Source of the DNA: Flagellimonas onchidii
Lineage (GTDB): Bacteria > Bacteroidota > Bacteroidia > Flavobacteriales > Flavobacteriaceae
Direction: 5' to 3'
Assembly (NCBI RefSeq): GCF_004804315.1
Contig: NZ_SRXX01000007.1
Location: 1 to 64,000 of the forward strand
Length of the DNA stretch: 64,000 nucleotides
Shown: one piece after another, positions 26,081 to 35,216 of the stretch
Position numbering within the stretch: position 1 is the stretch's first letter
Layout: each line of letters begins with the position of its first letter
Made by a program: the position numbers and the translations under genes
Notes under the pieces: model-generated
Told to the model about the DNA's origin: nothing
What the model saw: the letters and a program-made list of their open reading frames with translations, nothing else
Databases searched by the model: none

Positions 26081-27181
26081 TCAAAAATCGAACTTTAACT
26101 GCACCGATACGGACTCATCCTGTTCTTTTGTCTCTTTTTTCTCTGTGTTGAGGTTTGCCAATGAGATACCCAGCAAGCGAACAGAGTTTTCCAAGATGGA
26201 TTGATACAATAATTCTTTTGCTGTTTCCAAGATTAGTTCCTTGTCAGCTATATAATAGGGGAGTGTCTTGCTCCTGGTCTGTAAGGTAAAATCGCTGTAT
26301 TTGATTTTTAGAGTAATGGTTTTTCCTGCTATTTTGGATTTTTTGAGCCTTCTTTCGAGTTCGTTGGCGATGTTTTCAAGTTTTTCCAACATAAAGATTT
26401 CACTGCTTAAATTTTCGGAAAAAGTACGTTCGGCGCCCACAGATTTTGGGGTACGGTGCGGTTTTACCTCACTATTATGGATTCCGCGAACAACATAATA
26501 ATAGTATTTTCCACTTTTCCCAAAATGGCCATCCAAAAACTCGATGGATTTTTGTTTTAGATCAATCCCGGTAAAAATGCCCAATTTGTACATTTTCTCG
26601 GCAGTGACTTTTCCCACACCATAAAATTTTCGAATATCTAAATTTTCCAAAAACTGAATTACCTCTTCAGGATTGACCGTTTTTTGACCATTGGGCTTGT
26701 TGTAATCACTCGCGACTTTTGCAATGAACTTGTTTATTGAAATACCCGCGGAAGCAGTTAAACCCGTAACATCCAATATTTTTTGACGGATTTCCTTGGC
26801 GACAAGGGTGGCGGAGGGATTTCCCTTTTTGTTTTCGGTAACATCTAAGTATGCCTCATCCAACGAAAGGGGTTCCACAAGGTCGGTATATTCAAAAAAG
26901 ATACTTCGTACTTGTTGGGAAACCTCTTTATAACGATCAAATCGAGGTTTTACAAAAATGAGGTCAGGGCAGTTTTTTCTAGCGATATATCCAGCCATGG
27001 CGCTTCGTACCCCAAACTTTCGAGCTTCGTAACTCGCTGCAGATACCACTCCCCGTTTTGAACCTCCACCAACAGCAATCGGTTTTCCTTTCAATTCAGG
27101 ATTATCATGCTGCTCCACGGAAGCATAGAAAGCGTCCATGTCTACATGAATGATTTTTCGTAAAGGAAAATCAAAGTCCAT
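26081..27181 (-). CDS. dinB: DNA polymerase IV
   Basis: Y-family translesion polymerase of 366 residues. The start at 27181 gives MDFDFPLRKIIHVDMDAFYASVEQ; the frame extends upstream but reads as non-coding. Catalytic acids are in DMDAFYASVE and PLSLDEAYLDVT. The helix-hairpin-helix (FYGVGKVTAEKM) and little-finger domain follow. The family lacks proofreading. The C-terminal VSVQLKFDF could be a sliding-clamp contact (QLKFDF). Divergent CYTH gene starts only 27 bases away. Confidence 0.95.
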   Translation of the reverse strand: MDFDFPLRKIIHVDMDAFYASVEQHDNPELKGKPIAVGGGSKRGVVSAASYEARKFGVRSAMAGYIARKNCPDLIFVKPRFDRYKEVSQQVRSIFFEYTDLVEPLSLDEAYLDVTENKKGNPSATLVAKEIRQKILDVTGLTASAGISINKFIAKVASDYNKPNGQKTVNPEEVIQFLENLDIRKFYGVGKVTAEKMYKLGIFTGIDLKQKSIEFLDGHFGKSGKYYYYVVRGIHNSEVKPHRTPKSVGAERTFSENLSSEIFMLEKLENIANELERRLKKSKIAGKTITLKIKYSDFTLQTRSKTLPYYIADKELILETAKELLYQSILENSVRLLGISLANLNTEKKETKEQDESVSVQLKFDF

Positions 27182-27208
27182 ACTCAAATTTAGGGTATAT
27201 TTAGTTTG

Positions 27209-27682
27209 ATGGAACACTTGGAAATTGAACGAAAGTTTTTGGTCAAATCTGAAGCATACAAGCATGAAGCTAGCTCTCAAATCCGCATTCTTCAAGGATT
27301 TTTGAATACACATCCCGACCGTACTGTCAGGGTTCGAATAAAAGGGAATAAAGCGTTTTTGACCGTAAAAGGTAGGAGCAGTGCATCTGGTACCACTCGA
27401 TTTGAATGGGAGACGGAAATAAACACCGCCGAGGCGGTTAACTTAATTGACCTTTGTGAAGACGTGGTTTTGGAGAAAATTCGATATCATGTGTCAAGGG
27501 GGAACCATGTTTTTGAGGTGGATGAATTTTTGGGAGAAAACAAAGGTTTGGTCGTGGCCGAAATAGAACTTCGTCATGAGGATGAGGCATTTGAAAGACC
27601 AGAATGGCTGGGAAAGGAAGTTACAGGAGAAATCAAATACTATAATTCCCAATTAAGCAAAAAACCTTTTAAGGAATGGTAA
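27209..27682 (+). CDS. CYTH domain protein
   Basis: 157 residues. The N-terminal ExExK signature appears as HLEIERKFLV, followed by alternating acidic/basic strands (VRVRIKGNKAFLTVKG, FEVDEFLG, LVVAEIEL) that form the triphosphate tunnel. Members are class IV adenylate cyclases, thiamine triphosphatases or inorganic triphosphatases; the short bacterial form here most resembles the triphosphatase group. ATG at 27209 preferred over the preceding TTG. Its end overlaps the YhhN gene by seven bases. Confidence 0.9.
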   Translation: MEHLEIERKFLVKSEAYKHEASSQIRILQGFLNTHPDRTVRVRIKGNKAFLTVKGRSSASGTTRFEWETEINTAEAVNLIDLCEDVVLEKIRYHVSRGNHVFEVDEFLGENKGLVVAEIELRHEDEAFERPEWLGKEVTGEIKYYNSQLSKKPFKEW

Positions 27683-28344
27683 ACGAAACCAGATTAAGAA
27701 AGATAATAAATATATTGAGTGCTGTTTCGGCAATTACTGCAATTATGTTTGATTTTTTTAATGAAGCATTGTTGTACGCTATCTTCAAGCCCTTGACCAC
27801 AGTCTTAATTTTGTCGCTTTTGTTTTTTGTTCAAAGAACTAACTTATCAGGGTTTAGGAACATTATGATTTCTGCATTGGTGTTTTGTTTGATAGGAGAT
27901 ATATTTCTATTACGAGAAGAATATTTTGTTTTGGGATTGTGTTCGTTTTTGATTGGGCATGTTTTGTTTACCACAGGCTTTGTTAAACTGGGAGGGTTTC
28001 AGTTTCGGTGGACATCCCTTATTGTTTTGATCGGGATAGGAGCTGGCTTGTTTTTTTGGTTACGACCAGGTTTGGGCCCTTTTGAACTGCCTGTTGGCAT
28101 CTACGTTATCGTAATTGTTCTTATGGCATGGCAAGGAACAAGCTTATTTCTGAAGCAGGGACAAAAAGCTTATGCATTAATTGGCATCGCGGTATTATTA
28201 TTTATGTTCTCTGATGCTATTATTGCCATAAACAAATTCAAATCTTCAATTGAGCTAGGAGGTTTGCTAATATTAAGCACGTATTGGTTGAGCATTGGAT
28301 TGATTTCCAACGCTACCTACCTAATTTTGAAGAAAAGAGATTAA
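27676..28344 (+). CDS. YhhN/TMEM86 family membrane protein (lysoplasmalogenase-like)
   Basis: 222 residues with seven to eight predicted membrane helices; conserved acidic positions occur at GDIFLL and FSDAIIAINKF. Animal TMEM86 members hydrolyse lysoplasmalogens; the bacterial role is not settled. It overlaps the CYTH gene (ATGGTAA), implying coupled translation. Its stop shares four bases with the pheS stop. Confidence 0.85.
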   Translation: MVNETRLRKIINILSAVSAITAIMFDFFNEALLYAIFKPLTTVLILSLLFFVQRTNLSGFRNIMISALVFCLIGDIFLLREEYFVLGLCSFLIGHVLFTTGFVKLGGFQFRWTSLIVLIGIGAGLFFWLRPGLGPFELPVGIYVIVIVLMAWQGTSLFLKQGQKAYALIGIAVLLFMFSDAIIAINKFKSSIELGGLLILSTYWLSIGLISNATYLILKKRD

Positions 28345-29360
28345 AAAGCAGATTTGAACTGTTCCAAAAACCTTACGTCGTTTTCGCTTAATAATCGAAT
28401 GTCCGGAATTTGGTGCAATAACAATGCAATTCGGTCAATTCCCATTCCAAATGCAAAACCTGAATATACTTCGGGGTCTATATCACAATTTTTAAGCACG
28501 TTGGGGTCTATCATTCCGCAGCCCATAATCTCTAACCAGCCAGTCCCTTTGGTCATCCGATAATCTGCTTCAGTTTCCAGTCCCCAATATACATCGACCT
28601 CAGCGCTGGGTTCGGTGAAGGGAAAATAGGAGGGACGCAGTCTGATTTTCGACTTACCAAACATTTGCGTAGTGAAATATTGTAAAGTTTGTTTTAGGTC
28701 GGCAAAAGAAACATTCTTATCCACATATAGCCCCTCTACTTGATGGAAAAAACAATGAGACCTTGCAGAGATGGCCTCGTTGCGGTATACTCTTCCTGGA
28801 GAAATGGTTCGAATAGGAGGTTTGTTTTCTTCCATGTATCGCACTTGAACGGAAGAAGTATGGGTACGCAAAAGAACATCAGGGTCGGTTTGGATAAAAA
28901 AGGTATCCTGCATATCCCTGGCCGGGTGATATTCCGGTAAATTCAACGCCGTAAAGTTATGCCAATCATCCTCTATTTCAGGCCCTTCGGAAACATTGAA
29001 ACCAATTCTGGAAAAAATATCAATGATTTGATTTTTAACAATGGAAATAGGGTGTCTTGCCCCAAGGGTAATAGGTTCACCGGGTCTGGTTAAATCTCCG
29101 AACTTTCCTTCAACATCAGCTTGGTTTTCAAGTGAAGTTTTAAGTGTGTTCACCTTCTCTGTCGCAGCATTCTTGAGTTGGTTGATAACTTGACCAAATT
29201 CTTTTTTTTGCTCATTGGGAACATTTTTGAATTCAGCAAAAAAAGTGTTCAAAAGCCCTTTCTTTCCCAAATACTTAATTCGAAAAGCTTCAATTTCAGC
29301 CGTTGAGGTTGAGACGAATTTTTCAACTTCTGCCAAGTGTTCTTTAATGTTCTCTATCAT
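28341..29360 (-). CDS. pheS: Phenylalanine-tRNA ligase alpha subunit
   Basis: 339 residues; catalytic subunit of the alpha2beta2 enzyme that charges tRNA-Phe. A coiled-coil N-terminus (about 1-85) is followed by class II motifs: NLPEYHPARDMQDTFF, TISPGRVYRNEA with the motif 2 Arg, HQVEGLYVD and GMGIDRIALLLHQIPDIR (motif 3). Complete. The beta subunit is not in the window. Its first 17 bases overlap the 3' end of the upstream short membrane gene. Confidence 0.97.
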   Translation of the reverse strand: MIENIKEHLAEVEKFVSTSTAEIEAFRIKYLGKKGLLNTFFAEFKNVPNEQKKEFGQVINQLKNAATEKVNTLKTSLENQADVEGKFGDLTRPGEPITLGARHPISIVKNQIIDIFSRIGFNVSEGPEIEDDWHNFTALNLPEYHPARDMQDTFFIQTDPDVLLRTHTSSVQVRYMEENKPPIRTISPGRVYRNEAISARSHCFFHQVEGLYVDKNVSFADLKQTLQYFTTQMFGKSKIRLRPSYFPFTEPSAEVDVYWGLETEADYRMTKGTGWLEIMGCGMIDPNVLKNCDIDPEVYSGFAFGMGIDRIALLLHQIPDIRLLSENDVRFLEQFKSAF

Positions 29361-29673
29361 GGTCAGTTACGATATTGGCCGACAAATTTAGCAAATTGTC
29401 TTTGAATATGTATGCAATCAAGAAATGGACAGCCACTCCTCCAAAAAAATGCCACAGCCAATGTGTTCCCATTGGGAAATATGTTTGATTTAAATCGATG
29501 CTTCTAAAGTAAATTGCAATTCCAAAAGTTGTAAACGCAAGGAGTACCCAAATTGTATTTTTCCCCTTGGTCTGTATCAGATACCAAACTATGGGAACCA
29601 AAATTGTGAACGCTGTTATGACATATCCCAGCGAGATTCGTATTTCATTGGGAATGGGAAGAATACGCAACAA
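29344..29673 (-). CDS. Short membrane protein, possibly N-terminally truncated
   Basis: About 109 residues with three hydrophobic stretches and the segment MGTHWLWHFFGGVAVHFLI, which resembles the C-terminal part of ceramidase-like membrane proteins (a tentative likeness). The frame has no ATG at its front: the earliest start is the TTG at 29673, with a TATATTTG box a few bases upstream and a TGA at 29728-29730. The next minus-strand gene ends at 29751, so no room is left for a full N-terminus. Either a short coding gene or a remnant. Confidence 0.5.
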   Translation of the reverse strand: MLRILPIPNEIRISLGYVITAFTILVPIVWYLIQTKGKNTIWVLLAFTTFGIAIYFRSIDLNQTYFPMGTHWLWHFFGGVAVHFLIAYIFKDNLLNLSANIVTDHDREH

Positions 29674-29750
29674 AAAAGAAGTGCCAAATATATGGGGCCG
29701 GAATCGTTGGGAAATTTTAAAAAGACGTCAAAGACGGCTGCTAGAAACAA

Positions 29751-31610
29751 TTAGGTTGTTTTTACATCTTCGACATTTTCAATTATCCAATCCAAACAAG
29801 GCTGAAAATCTTCGAAAATACTTTCTCTAGGAACCAGATCAGGTATAATGTCAATTCTTTCCATCATGTATTTAGGTTGATCTAGGAGCCCTACCAGTAA
29901 AACCTTAATGTCCTTTTTATTTAAATCTTGAAGAATGTCTTCCATGGCATATAGGCCGGATTGGTCCATATATTGCATACGATCCAATCGAAGGACCACC
30001 GTAGATGCGGTATCAGGAATCTGTTCTGCCAATTGCTGAAAATCGCTTGTAGAGCCAAAAAACAAAGGTCCTTTGATGTGCTTGATAAAAACCTCTTCTT
30101 TAAGCTTGGCGGGGAAATCTTTTTCATCTGCCCAAGGCTGTTCTTTCAGTGGTTTGACATTGGATCTTGTAGCGGTAAGGTCTCCGATTTTTTTCATGAA
30201 CATCAAAGATGCAATCACTAAACCGATACCCACGGCATAAACAAGGTTCCAAATAGAAGATAGCACCAAAACAGTCAGCATAATGATGACTTCAGAACTT
30301 AATTTTAATGGCCCCAACTTTATATCTTTTGGAAGATAAGGAATGGCTTTTAGGCCTTTATAGTCCATAACCCCAATACCTACCGTGACCAAAATACCAG
30401 CCAAAACTGCTGCTGGAATCTGTGAAGCAACTGGCCCCAATGCCAAAAGAATCACCAACAAAAGCAACCCGGCAATCATACCCGACAAGCGGGTTTTACC
30501 TCCAGAATTAATATTTACTACGGTTCTAATAGTAGCACCAGCTCCTGGAATTCCACCAAAAACTGCAGCAATACTGTTTCCAATACCTTGACCTACCAGC
30601 TCCTTGTTTGGTTTGTGCTTGGTCTGTGTCATATTATCTGCTACAACCGAGGTTAGCAAAGAATCAATGGCTCCTAGAAGAGAAAGGGTTAGTGCCGTAA
30701 ATATATATGGAGTCAGAGCTGATAGTTTAAACTCCGTGAAAATTCCAAGTTGCGGAATAGGGAGTCCTTCAGGGATTTTTTCAATGGGGCGATAATCCCA
30801 TCCAAGGCCATAAGCAAGCCCAGATACCACAATCAAGGCAACAAGCGTGCTGGGAACAGCGGTGGTAATCCGTTTGAAACCATAAATGATTATGATTGTG
30901 GCCAAAGCGAGACCTAATTCAAGCCAATTGATACTTTGAAGTGCACGAGGAAGAACCTTTATGGTTCCCAAAACCCCGGATGCATCTTTTGCTGCCAGAG
31001 TCTTGGCTTCTTTTTGCATTTCTTCGGGAGTAATTCCATTGGCCCTACGAATGGTTTCTTCAAAATCTTCGAGCACCAAAATACCCTCTCCAGCTTCTTC
31101 TTTCAAGATATTCTCTAGAATCTCTTCTTCGGCGGCAGCTTTATACTGGCTTACATATTCCGCATCTTCTTTAGGGTAATAACCTACAGCGGGCAAAATT
31201 TGTGTGACCAAAATAATGACACCGATAGCCGTCATAAATCCGGAGACCACGGGATAGGGAATATATTTAATATATTTTCCCAAACCAATCAGGCCAAGTC
31301 CAATCTGCATTAACCCCGCCAAGAGGAATACCGCCAAAATTATTGGTAGTGCTTTGGATACATCACCATCGTTAACCGCCAAAATTCCGGCAATAATTAC
31401 CATACTTACAGCCGTCATAGGTGCAGTTGGCCCTGAAATCTGTGTATTGGTCCCTCCAAAAAGCGCGGCAAAAAAACTAATGAAAATTGCACCATACAGC
31501 CCGGCACTAGGACCTAGGCCTGAGCTTACACCAAATGCAAGAGCTAAAGGCAATGCAACGATACCTGCGGTGATTCCACCGAACAAATCTCCTCTAAAAT
31601 GTTTGAACAT
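29751..31610 (-). CDS. SulP family anion transporter with STAS domain
   Basis: 619 residues. A transmembrane core with the SulP patterns GPTAPMT near residue 62 and GGIPGAGATIRTVVNINSGGKTR near 350, then a C-terminal STAS domain (about 505-610) with DRMQYMDQSGLYAMEDI. An unusual loop of about 60 charged residues (EDAEYVSQYKAAAEEEILEN onward, about 145-210) interrupts the core. Bicarbonate, sulfate or other anions are possible; the carbonic anhydrase just upstream favours bicarbonate. A hairpin separates the two genes. Confidence 0.9.
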   Translation of the reverse strand: MFKHFRGDLFGGITAGIVALPLALAFGVSSGLGPSAGLYGAIFISFFAALFGGTNTQISGPTAPMTAVSMVIIAGILAVNDGDVSKALPIILAVFLLAGLMQIGLGLIGLGKYIKYIPYPVVSGFMTAIGVIILVTQILPAVGYYPKEDAEYVSQYKAAAEEEILENILKEEAGEGILVLEDFEETIRRANGITPEEMQKEAKTLAAKDASGVLGTIKVLPRALQSINWLELGLALATIIIIYGFKRITTAVPSTLVALIVVSGLAYGLGWDYRPIEKIPEGLPIPQLGIFTEFKLSALTPYIFTALTLSLLGAIDSLLTSVVADNMTQTKHKPNKELVGQGIGNSIAAVFGGIPGAGATIRTVVNINSGGKTRLSGMIAGLLLLVILLALGPVASQIPAAVLAGILVTVGIGVMDYKGLKAIPYLPKDIKLGPLKLSSEVIIMLTVLVLSSIWNLVYAVGIGLVIASLMFMKKIGDLTATRSNVKPLKEQPWADEKDFPAKLKEEVFIKHIKGPLFFGSTSDFQQLAEQIPDTASTVVLRLDRMQYMDQSGLYAMEDILQDLNKKDIKVLLVGLLDQPKYMMERIDIIPDLVPRESIFEDFQPCLDWIIENVEDVKTT

Positions 31611-31670
31611 GACGACGGTTTATGTGGTTTATTTATTGTAGCACAGGTAAGATACTAATTTTAGGAAATT

Positions 31671-31703
31671 AAAAAAGGCCAATGAAATGTTAAACACTGG
31701 CCT
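31671..31703 (-). terminator. Terminator after carbonic anhydrase
   Basis: On the minus strand arms AAGGCCA and TGGCCTT enclose about 15 bases and are followed by six T. It lies 30 bases after the carbonic anhydrase stop, so the SulP gene beyond it needs its own promoter or read-through. Confidence 0.7.
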
Positions 31704-31732
31704 TAATTAACTGATATGTTGTATTTCGAGGT

Positions 31733-32362
31733 CTACATATAGCTTACTTTTCCGTTGGAAATATCATACATGCCCCCAACAATCAAGATTTCGCCGTTGT
31801 CCTCCATTTCCTTAAGCACAGGGCTTTGGGTTCTAATGTTATCAATGGTCATTTGAACATTTTTTTCCGCTACTGTATTTACAAAACCAATATTGCCTGA
31901 ATTTCTTTGTGAAGCATCGGCAGGTTCAGGTACAGCGTCAACGGCGGGCTTTATTTTGCTTAACAATTCTGTTAGGTTGCCCATTTTTGCATCGTCACAA
32001 GCACCTTTTACTGCACCGCATGCCGTATGTCCTAAAACCACAATAATCTTGGTCCCTGCTAATTTGCAGGCAAATTCCATACTACCAAGAATGTCTTCGT
32101 TAACAATATTACCAGCAACCCGAGCACTGAATATATCACCTACCCCTTGATCAAAAATTAATTCTGCTGAAACTCTTGAGTCAATACAGCTAAGGATAGT
32201 TGCAAAAGGGTATTGACCAGATGCGGTTTGAGCAACTTGTTGCAACAAGTCCCTATCAGCGGAATCTTTTTCAACAAATCTTTTATTGCCTTCCTTTAAA
32301 AGTTCAAGAGCATTTTGTGGTGATATTGCAGCCTGTGTTTCTTTGGTATGTGCATTCATCAT
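31733..32362 (-). CDS. Beta-carbonic anhydrase
   Basis: 209 residues; interconverts CO2 and bicarbonate. The zinc site is visible: Cys59 and Asp61-Arg63 in SCIDSRVS, His112 and Cys115 in GHTACGAV. VAGNIVNEDILGSMEFA is a further hallmark. No signal peptide, so cytosolic. It starts 5 bases after the UspA-like gene ends and lies between two SulP genes, so imported bicarbonate could be turned into CO2 or the reverse for pH control and carboxylation. Confidence 0.95.
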   Translation of the reverse strand: MMNAHTKETQAAISPQNALELLKEGNKRFVEKDSADRDLLQQVAQTASGQYPFATILSCIDSRVSAELIFDQGVGDIFSARVAGNIVNEDILGSMEFACKLAGTKIIVVLGHTACGAVKGACDDAKMGNLTELLSKIKPAVDAVPEPADASQRNSGNIGFVNTVAEKNVQMTIDNIRTQSPVLKEMEDNGEILIVGGMYDISNGKVSYM

Positions 32363-32367
32363 TGTTT

Positions 32368-33186
32368 CTAGTTTAAAGAGTTATTAAGTTTTGCTTTGCG
32401 TTTTCCTGCTAATAGGAAAGGCACATTAAATTTACCAATTACATTTTTAATTTTGATATTGGCATTGGCTGCATCATCTAAATCCATGAACAATAAATCT
32501 ACATTAGTTCTGGTAAGATAGGCTGACATATTTTGAATTGCATTGTCTTGGGGTTCAAAGACGTATTCTACCATGTGTTTATCAATAGGTGTTTCTTGAG
32601 TTGCCTCATTTTTACCATGTTTGATTTTGAAGGATTTTAAAGGTTGTGAACTTTGTTTCATCAATTGCTCCAACAGCCCCACTTTCATCAAGTTCTGAGA
32701 ACCGTTTAGCGTTCCTAGGGAAAGCTCTTTGCCACTCCCGATAACTTGCTCATGTGACGAAATTAGAACTAATCCATCGAAGGTTGACATTACATGCTTT
32801 GTAATATTATCACCTAATAACTTGAAAGGAGTTGATTTACGTTGGCCAAGAACAACGATATCTGGGCGAAATTCTTGAATTTTTCTATTTATTTCTTCTT
32901 TAACATTTCCTACCTTGAAAAAGGTGTCAACACCGATTCCGTATTCTGAAGTAACCGGTTTTACCAGCTGATTTATTTCGTTTTTGGTGGATGTATAAGT
33001 GTCATTAATAGATCTAACAGCCGATAGCTGATTATCCTGTTTCACAACACCTAAAGGCTGTTTAACATGCAGCAACGCAATCTCTCCACCAATCATTTTG
33101 GCCAAACTGGCCGTATTCTTCAATATTACTTCAGTTGTTTTCCTTAAGTCGGAAAGTACCAGTATTCTATAATTTTTATTTTCCAT
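32368..33186 (-). CDS. UspA-like universal stress protein (tandem domains)
   Basis: 272 residues, two Usp folds in a row. The first has YRILVLSDLRKTTEVIL at its start and DIVVLGQRKSTPFKLLGDNI with a degenerate GxxGS-type ATP loop; the second (about 150-270) is more divergent and ends VNVDLLFMD-like and PFLLAGKR. Nucleotide binding is uncertain. It sits 12 bases after a SulP gene and 5 before carbonic anhydrase; single-operon position suggests it tunes these proteins. Confidence 0.8.
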   Translation of the reverse strand: MENKNYRILVLSDLRKTTEVILKNTASLAKMIGGEIALLHVKQPLGVVKQDNQLSAVRSINDTYTSTKNEINQLVKPVTSEYGIGVDTFFKVGNVKEEINRKIQEFRPDIVVLGQRKSTPFKLLGDNITKHVMSTFDGLVLISSHEQVIGSGKELSLGTLNGSQNLMKVGLLEQLMKQSSQPLKSFKIKHGKNEATQETPIDKHMVEYVFEPQDNAIQNMSAYLTRTNVDLLFMDLDDAANANIKIKNVIGKFNVPFLLAGKRKAKLNNSLN

Positions 33187-33198
33187 GATTTTATTTTT

Positions 33199-34779
33199 TT
33201 AACTTAAACTTAGTTTTGATTTTGGGCGAGTTCTAAAGAACTCAATAAAGCTTGATGGATTTTCTTCCACGCCACGTTTTGAGACCAATTGAATATCTAT
33301 ATTCCGTTGCTTTGCCTTTAAGGCAAAATCTTCTAGAATTTCAATGATATCATTATCAAGAAATCTTGTGTTTAAAAGATTTAGTTCCAGATAAGTGTCG
33401 TTAGGAAGGCTATCCAACTCTTTTAGAATAGCACCCTTGTTAAAAAAGGTTACTTCCTCGGCCAAGGTCATTTTAATTCTGTGCTTGCCATTGCTTTTAT
33501 CTTCAATATGAAGAAAATGGGAGTTTTGATAGCTTTTTAGCAAAATCACTACAATTCCTACCATGAGCCCCAATCCGATGCCTATCAATAAATCGGTAAA
33601 AACGATACCGAAAACCGTAACGGTAAAAGGAATAAACTGTTTCCAACCCAAATCGTACATTTTTTTGAAAAGAGCTGGTTTGGCCAGTTTGTATCCAACA
33701 ATGAATAAAATGGAGGCCAATACGGATAATGGAATCATATTGAGTAGCCTTGGTATCAAAATGACGGAAATCAATAGTAAGAAACCATGTATAATAGCTG
33801 ATGCCTTTGTCCTCCCGCCAGACTGGATATTAGCAGAGCTACGCACAATAACTTGGGTAACGGGCAATCCTCCCAAAAGACCGGAGATGCTATTACCCAC
33901 CCCTTGGGCCAAAAGTTCTTTGTTCGTAGGAGTAGTTCTTTTATGTGGGTCTAACTTGTCCGTGGCCTCCACACAAAGAAGGGTTTCCAAACTTGCCACT
34001 AGGGCTATGGTAAAAGCAGTAATCCATACCTCAGAATTGCCGATTACAGCAAAATTTGGAAAGCTTAACAAGTTACCCAAAGACTCAATACTTTCTGGAA
34101 TGGGTACACTTACCAAAAGTTTCTGGTCTATTCCCCATGTCGAACCGTCTTTGGTGAAAACAAAATACAGTATTCCAACTACTACCGCCACCAAAGGGCC
34201 TTGTATCAACTGAAATATTTTCGATTTTTTACTCAAAACCTTATCCCATAAAATAAGGATGGCAAGAGCAATCACAGCAATTAAGGTAGCTCCTGGACTT
34301 ATGAAGTTCAGGGCATTGAAGATACCGCTAACAGTACTTTCTCCATCTGTTTGAAAAAAGGAAAAGTTTGAGTTATACCCAAAGAAATGGGGGATTTGTT
34401 TTAGAATAATGATAATCCCGATACCCGTAAGCATTCCCTTAATCACAGAAGATGGGAAATAATATGCGATAACACCGGCTTTTAGAATACCGAATAGGAT
34501 TTGGATAAGACCACCCAATACAACAGCGACCAAAAAATTTTCGAAGCCACCCAAAGTTCCAATGGCAGTTAGGACTATGGCTGCCAAACCTGCAGCTGGT
34601 CCGCTGACCCCAATATGGGATCCACTAAGGGAACCAACGATGATTCCGCCAATAATACCAGCAATAAGCCCTGAGAACAAAGGTGCTCCACTGGCAAGGG
34701 CAATGCCTAAACATAGAGGGAGTGCCACAAAAAATACAACGATACTTGCAGGCAAGTCGTTTTTAACATACTTGAACAT
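33199..34779 (-). CDS. SulP family anion (bicarbonate-type) transporter
   Basis: 526 residues starting MFKYVKNDLPASIVVFFVALP, an N-terminus seen in the BicA-like/carbonic-anhydrase-linked SulP group. About eleven to fourteen membrane helices; GVSGPAAGLAAIV and GGLPVTQVIVRSSANIQSGGRTK are core motifs. The STAS domain is short (about 440-520). The ATG at 34779 is chosen over an upstream in-frame TTG. First gene of the SulP-Usp-carbonic anhydrase operon. Confidence 0.9.
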   Translation of the reverse strand: MFKYVKNDLPASIVVFFVALPLCLGIALASGAPLFSGLIAGIIGGIIVGSLSGSHIGVSGPAAGLAAIVLTAIGTLGGFENFLVAVVLGGLIQILFGILKAGVIAYYFPSSVIKGMLTGIGIIIILKQIPHFFGYNSNFSFFQTDGESTVSGIFNALNFISPGATLIAVIALAILILWDKVLSKKSKIFQLIQGPLVAVVVGILYFVFTKDGSTWGIDQKLLVSVPIPESIESLGNLLSFPNFAVIGNSEVWITAFTIALVASLETLLCVEATDKLDPHKRTTPTNKELLAQGVGNSISGLLGGLPVTQVIVRSSANIQSGGRTKASAIIHGFLLLISVILIPRLLNMIPLSVLASILFIVGYKLAKPALFKKMYDLGWKQFIPFTVTVFGIVFTDLLIGIGLGLMVGIVVILLKSYQNSHFLHIEDKSNGKHRIKMTLAEEVTFFNKGAILKELDSLPNDTYLELNLLNTRFLDNDIIEILEDFALKAKQRNIDIQLVSKRGVEENPSSFIEFFRTRPKSKLSLS

Positions 34780-34854
34780 AAAAATAAATACATTGTGCCC
34801 CAACGTCGTTTTTAGGTTGGAGACGATTAGAAATTGATTGATAAATAAAGAGGG

Positions 34855-35160
34855 TTAAACCAATTTCTTGGGAGGAGGTAGGATAATCTCTACTTTAAAA
34901 TCCGTATTAAAAAGTAGATACTCGGTGCTTTCAACTTCGGTAAGTTGAAAAAACAATCCATTGTTCGTGTCAAAAGGCCCCGTAAACAGATTCTTTTCGC
35001 CGAATTTTTTTTCAGAGTCCTTTTCTTTTTTTTCTTCCTCGTTAGTATCCAAAAGAACAGCAACCGGACAATCCTTGTCCAATAATGGAATAACGGATGG
35101 AGCCAATATGGAGAATATCAGCATAAGGCAAATTAAAGGATGTGCAATGGTTTTAAGCAT
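34855..35160 (-). CDS. Small hypothetical protein with N-terminal hydrophobic segment
   Basis: 101 residues. Residues 1-28 (MLKTIAHPLICLMLIFSILAP) look like a signal anchor. A charged stretch EEEKKEKDSEKK sits in the middle and the end is proline-rich (ILPPPKKLV). No family recognised; similar small secreted proteins accompany metal-efflux genes in Bacteroidota but none are here. The ATG at 35160 is preferred over TTG at 35178. It lies between the Bat operon end and the SulP genes. Confidence 0.6.
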   Translation of the reverse strand: MLKTIAHPLICLMLIFSILAPSVIPLLDKDCPVAVLLDTNEEEKKEKDSEKKFGEKNLFTGPFDTNNGLFFQLTEVESTEYLLFNTDFKVEIILPPPKKLV

Positions 35161-35216
35161 TTGGCCACTTTGCGACAAAAATAAGGTGAAACAACAACTT
35201 TTTCGTTAAAGAAACT

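Noticed and set aside
33563..34213. 216-codon plus-strand frame opposite the SulP gene
   Set aside because: Mirrors the codon pattern of the transporter on the minus strand and lacks any recognisable domain.
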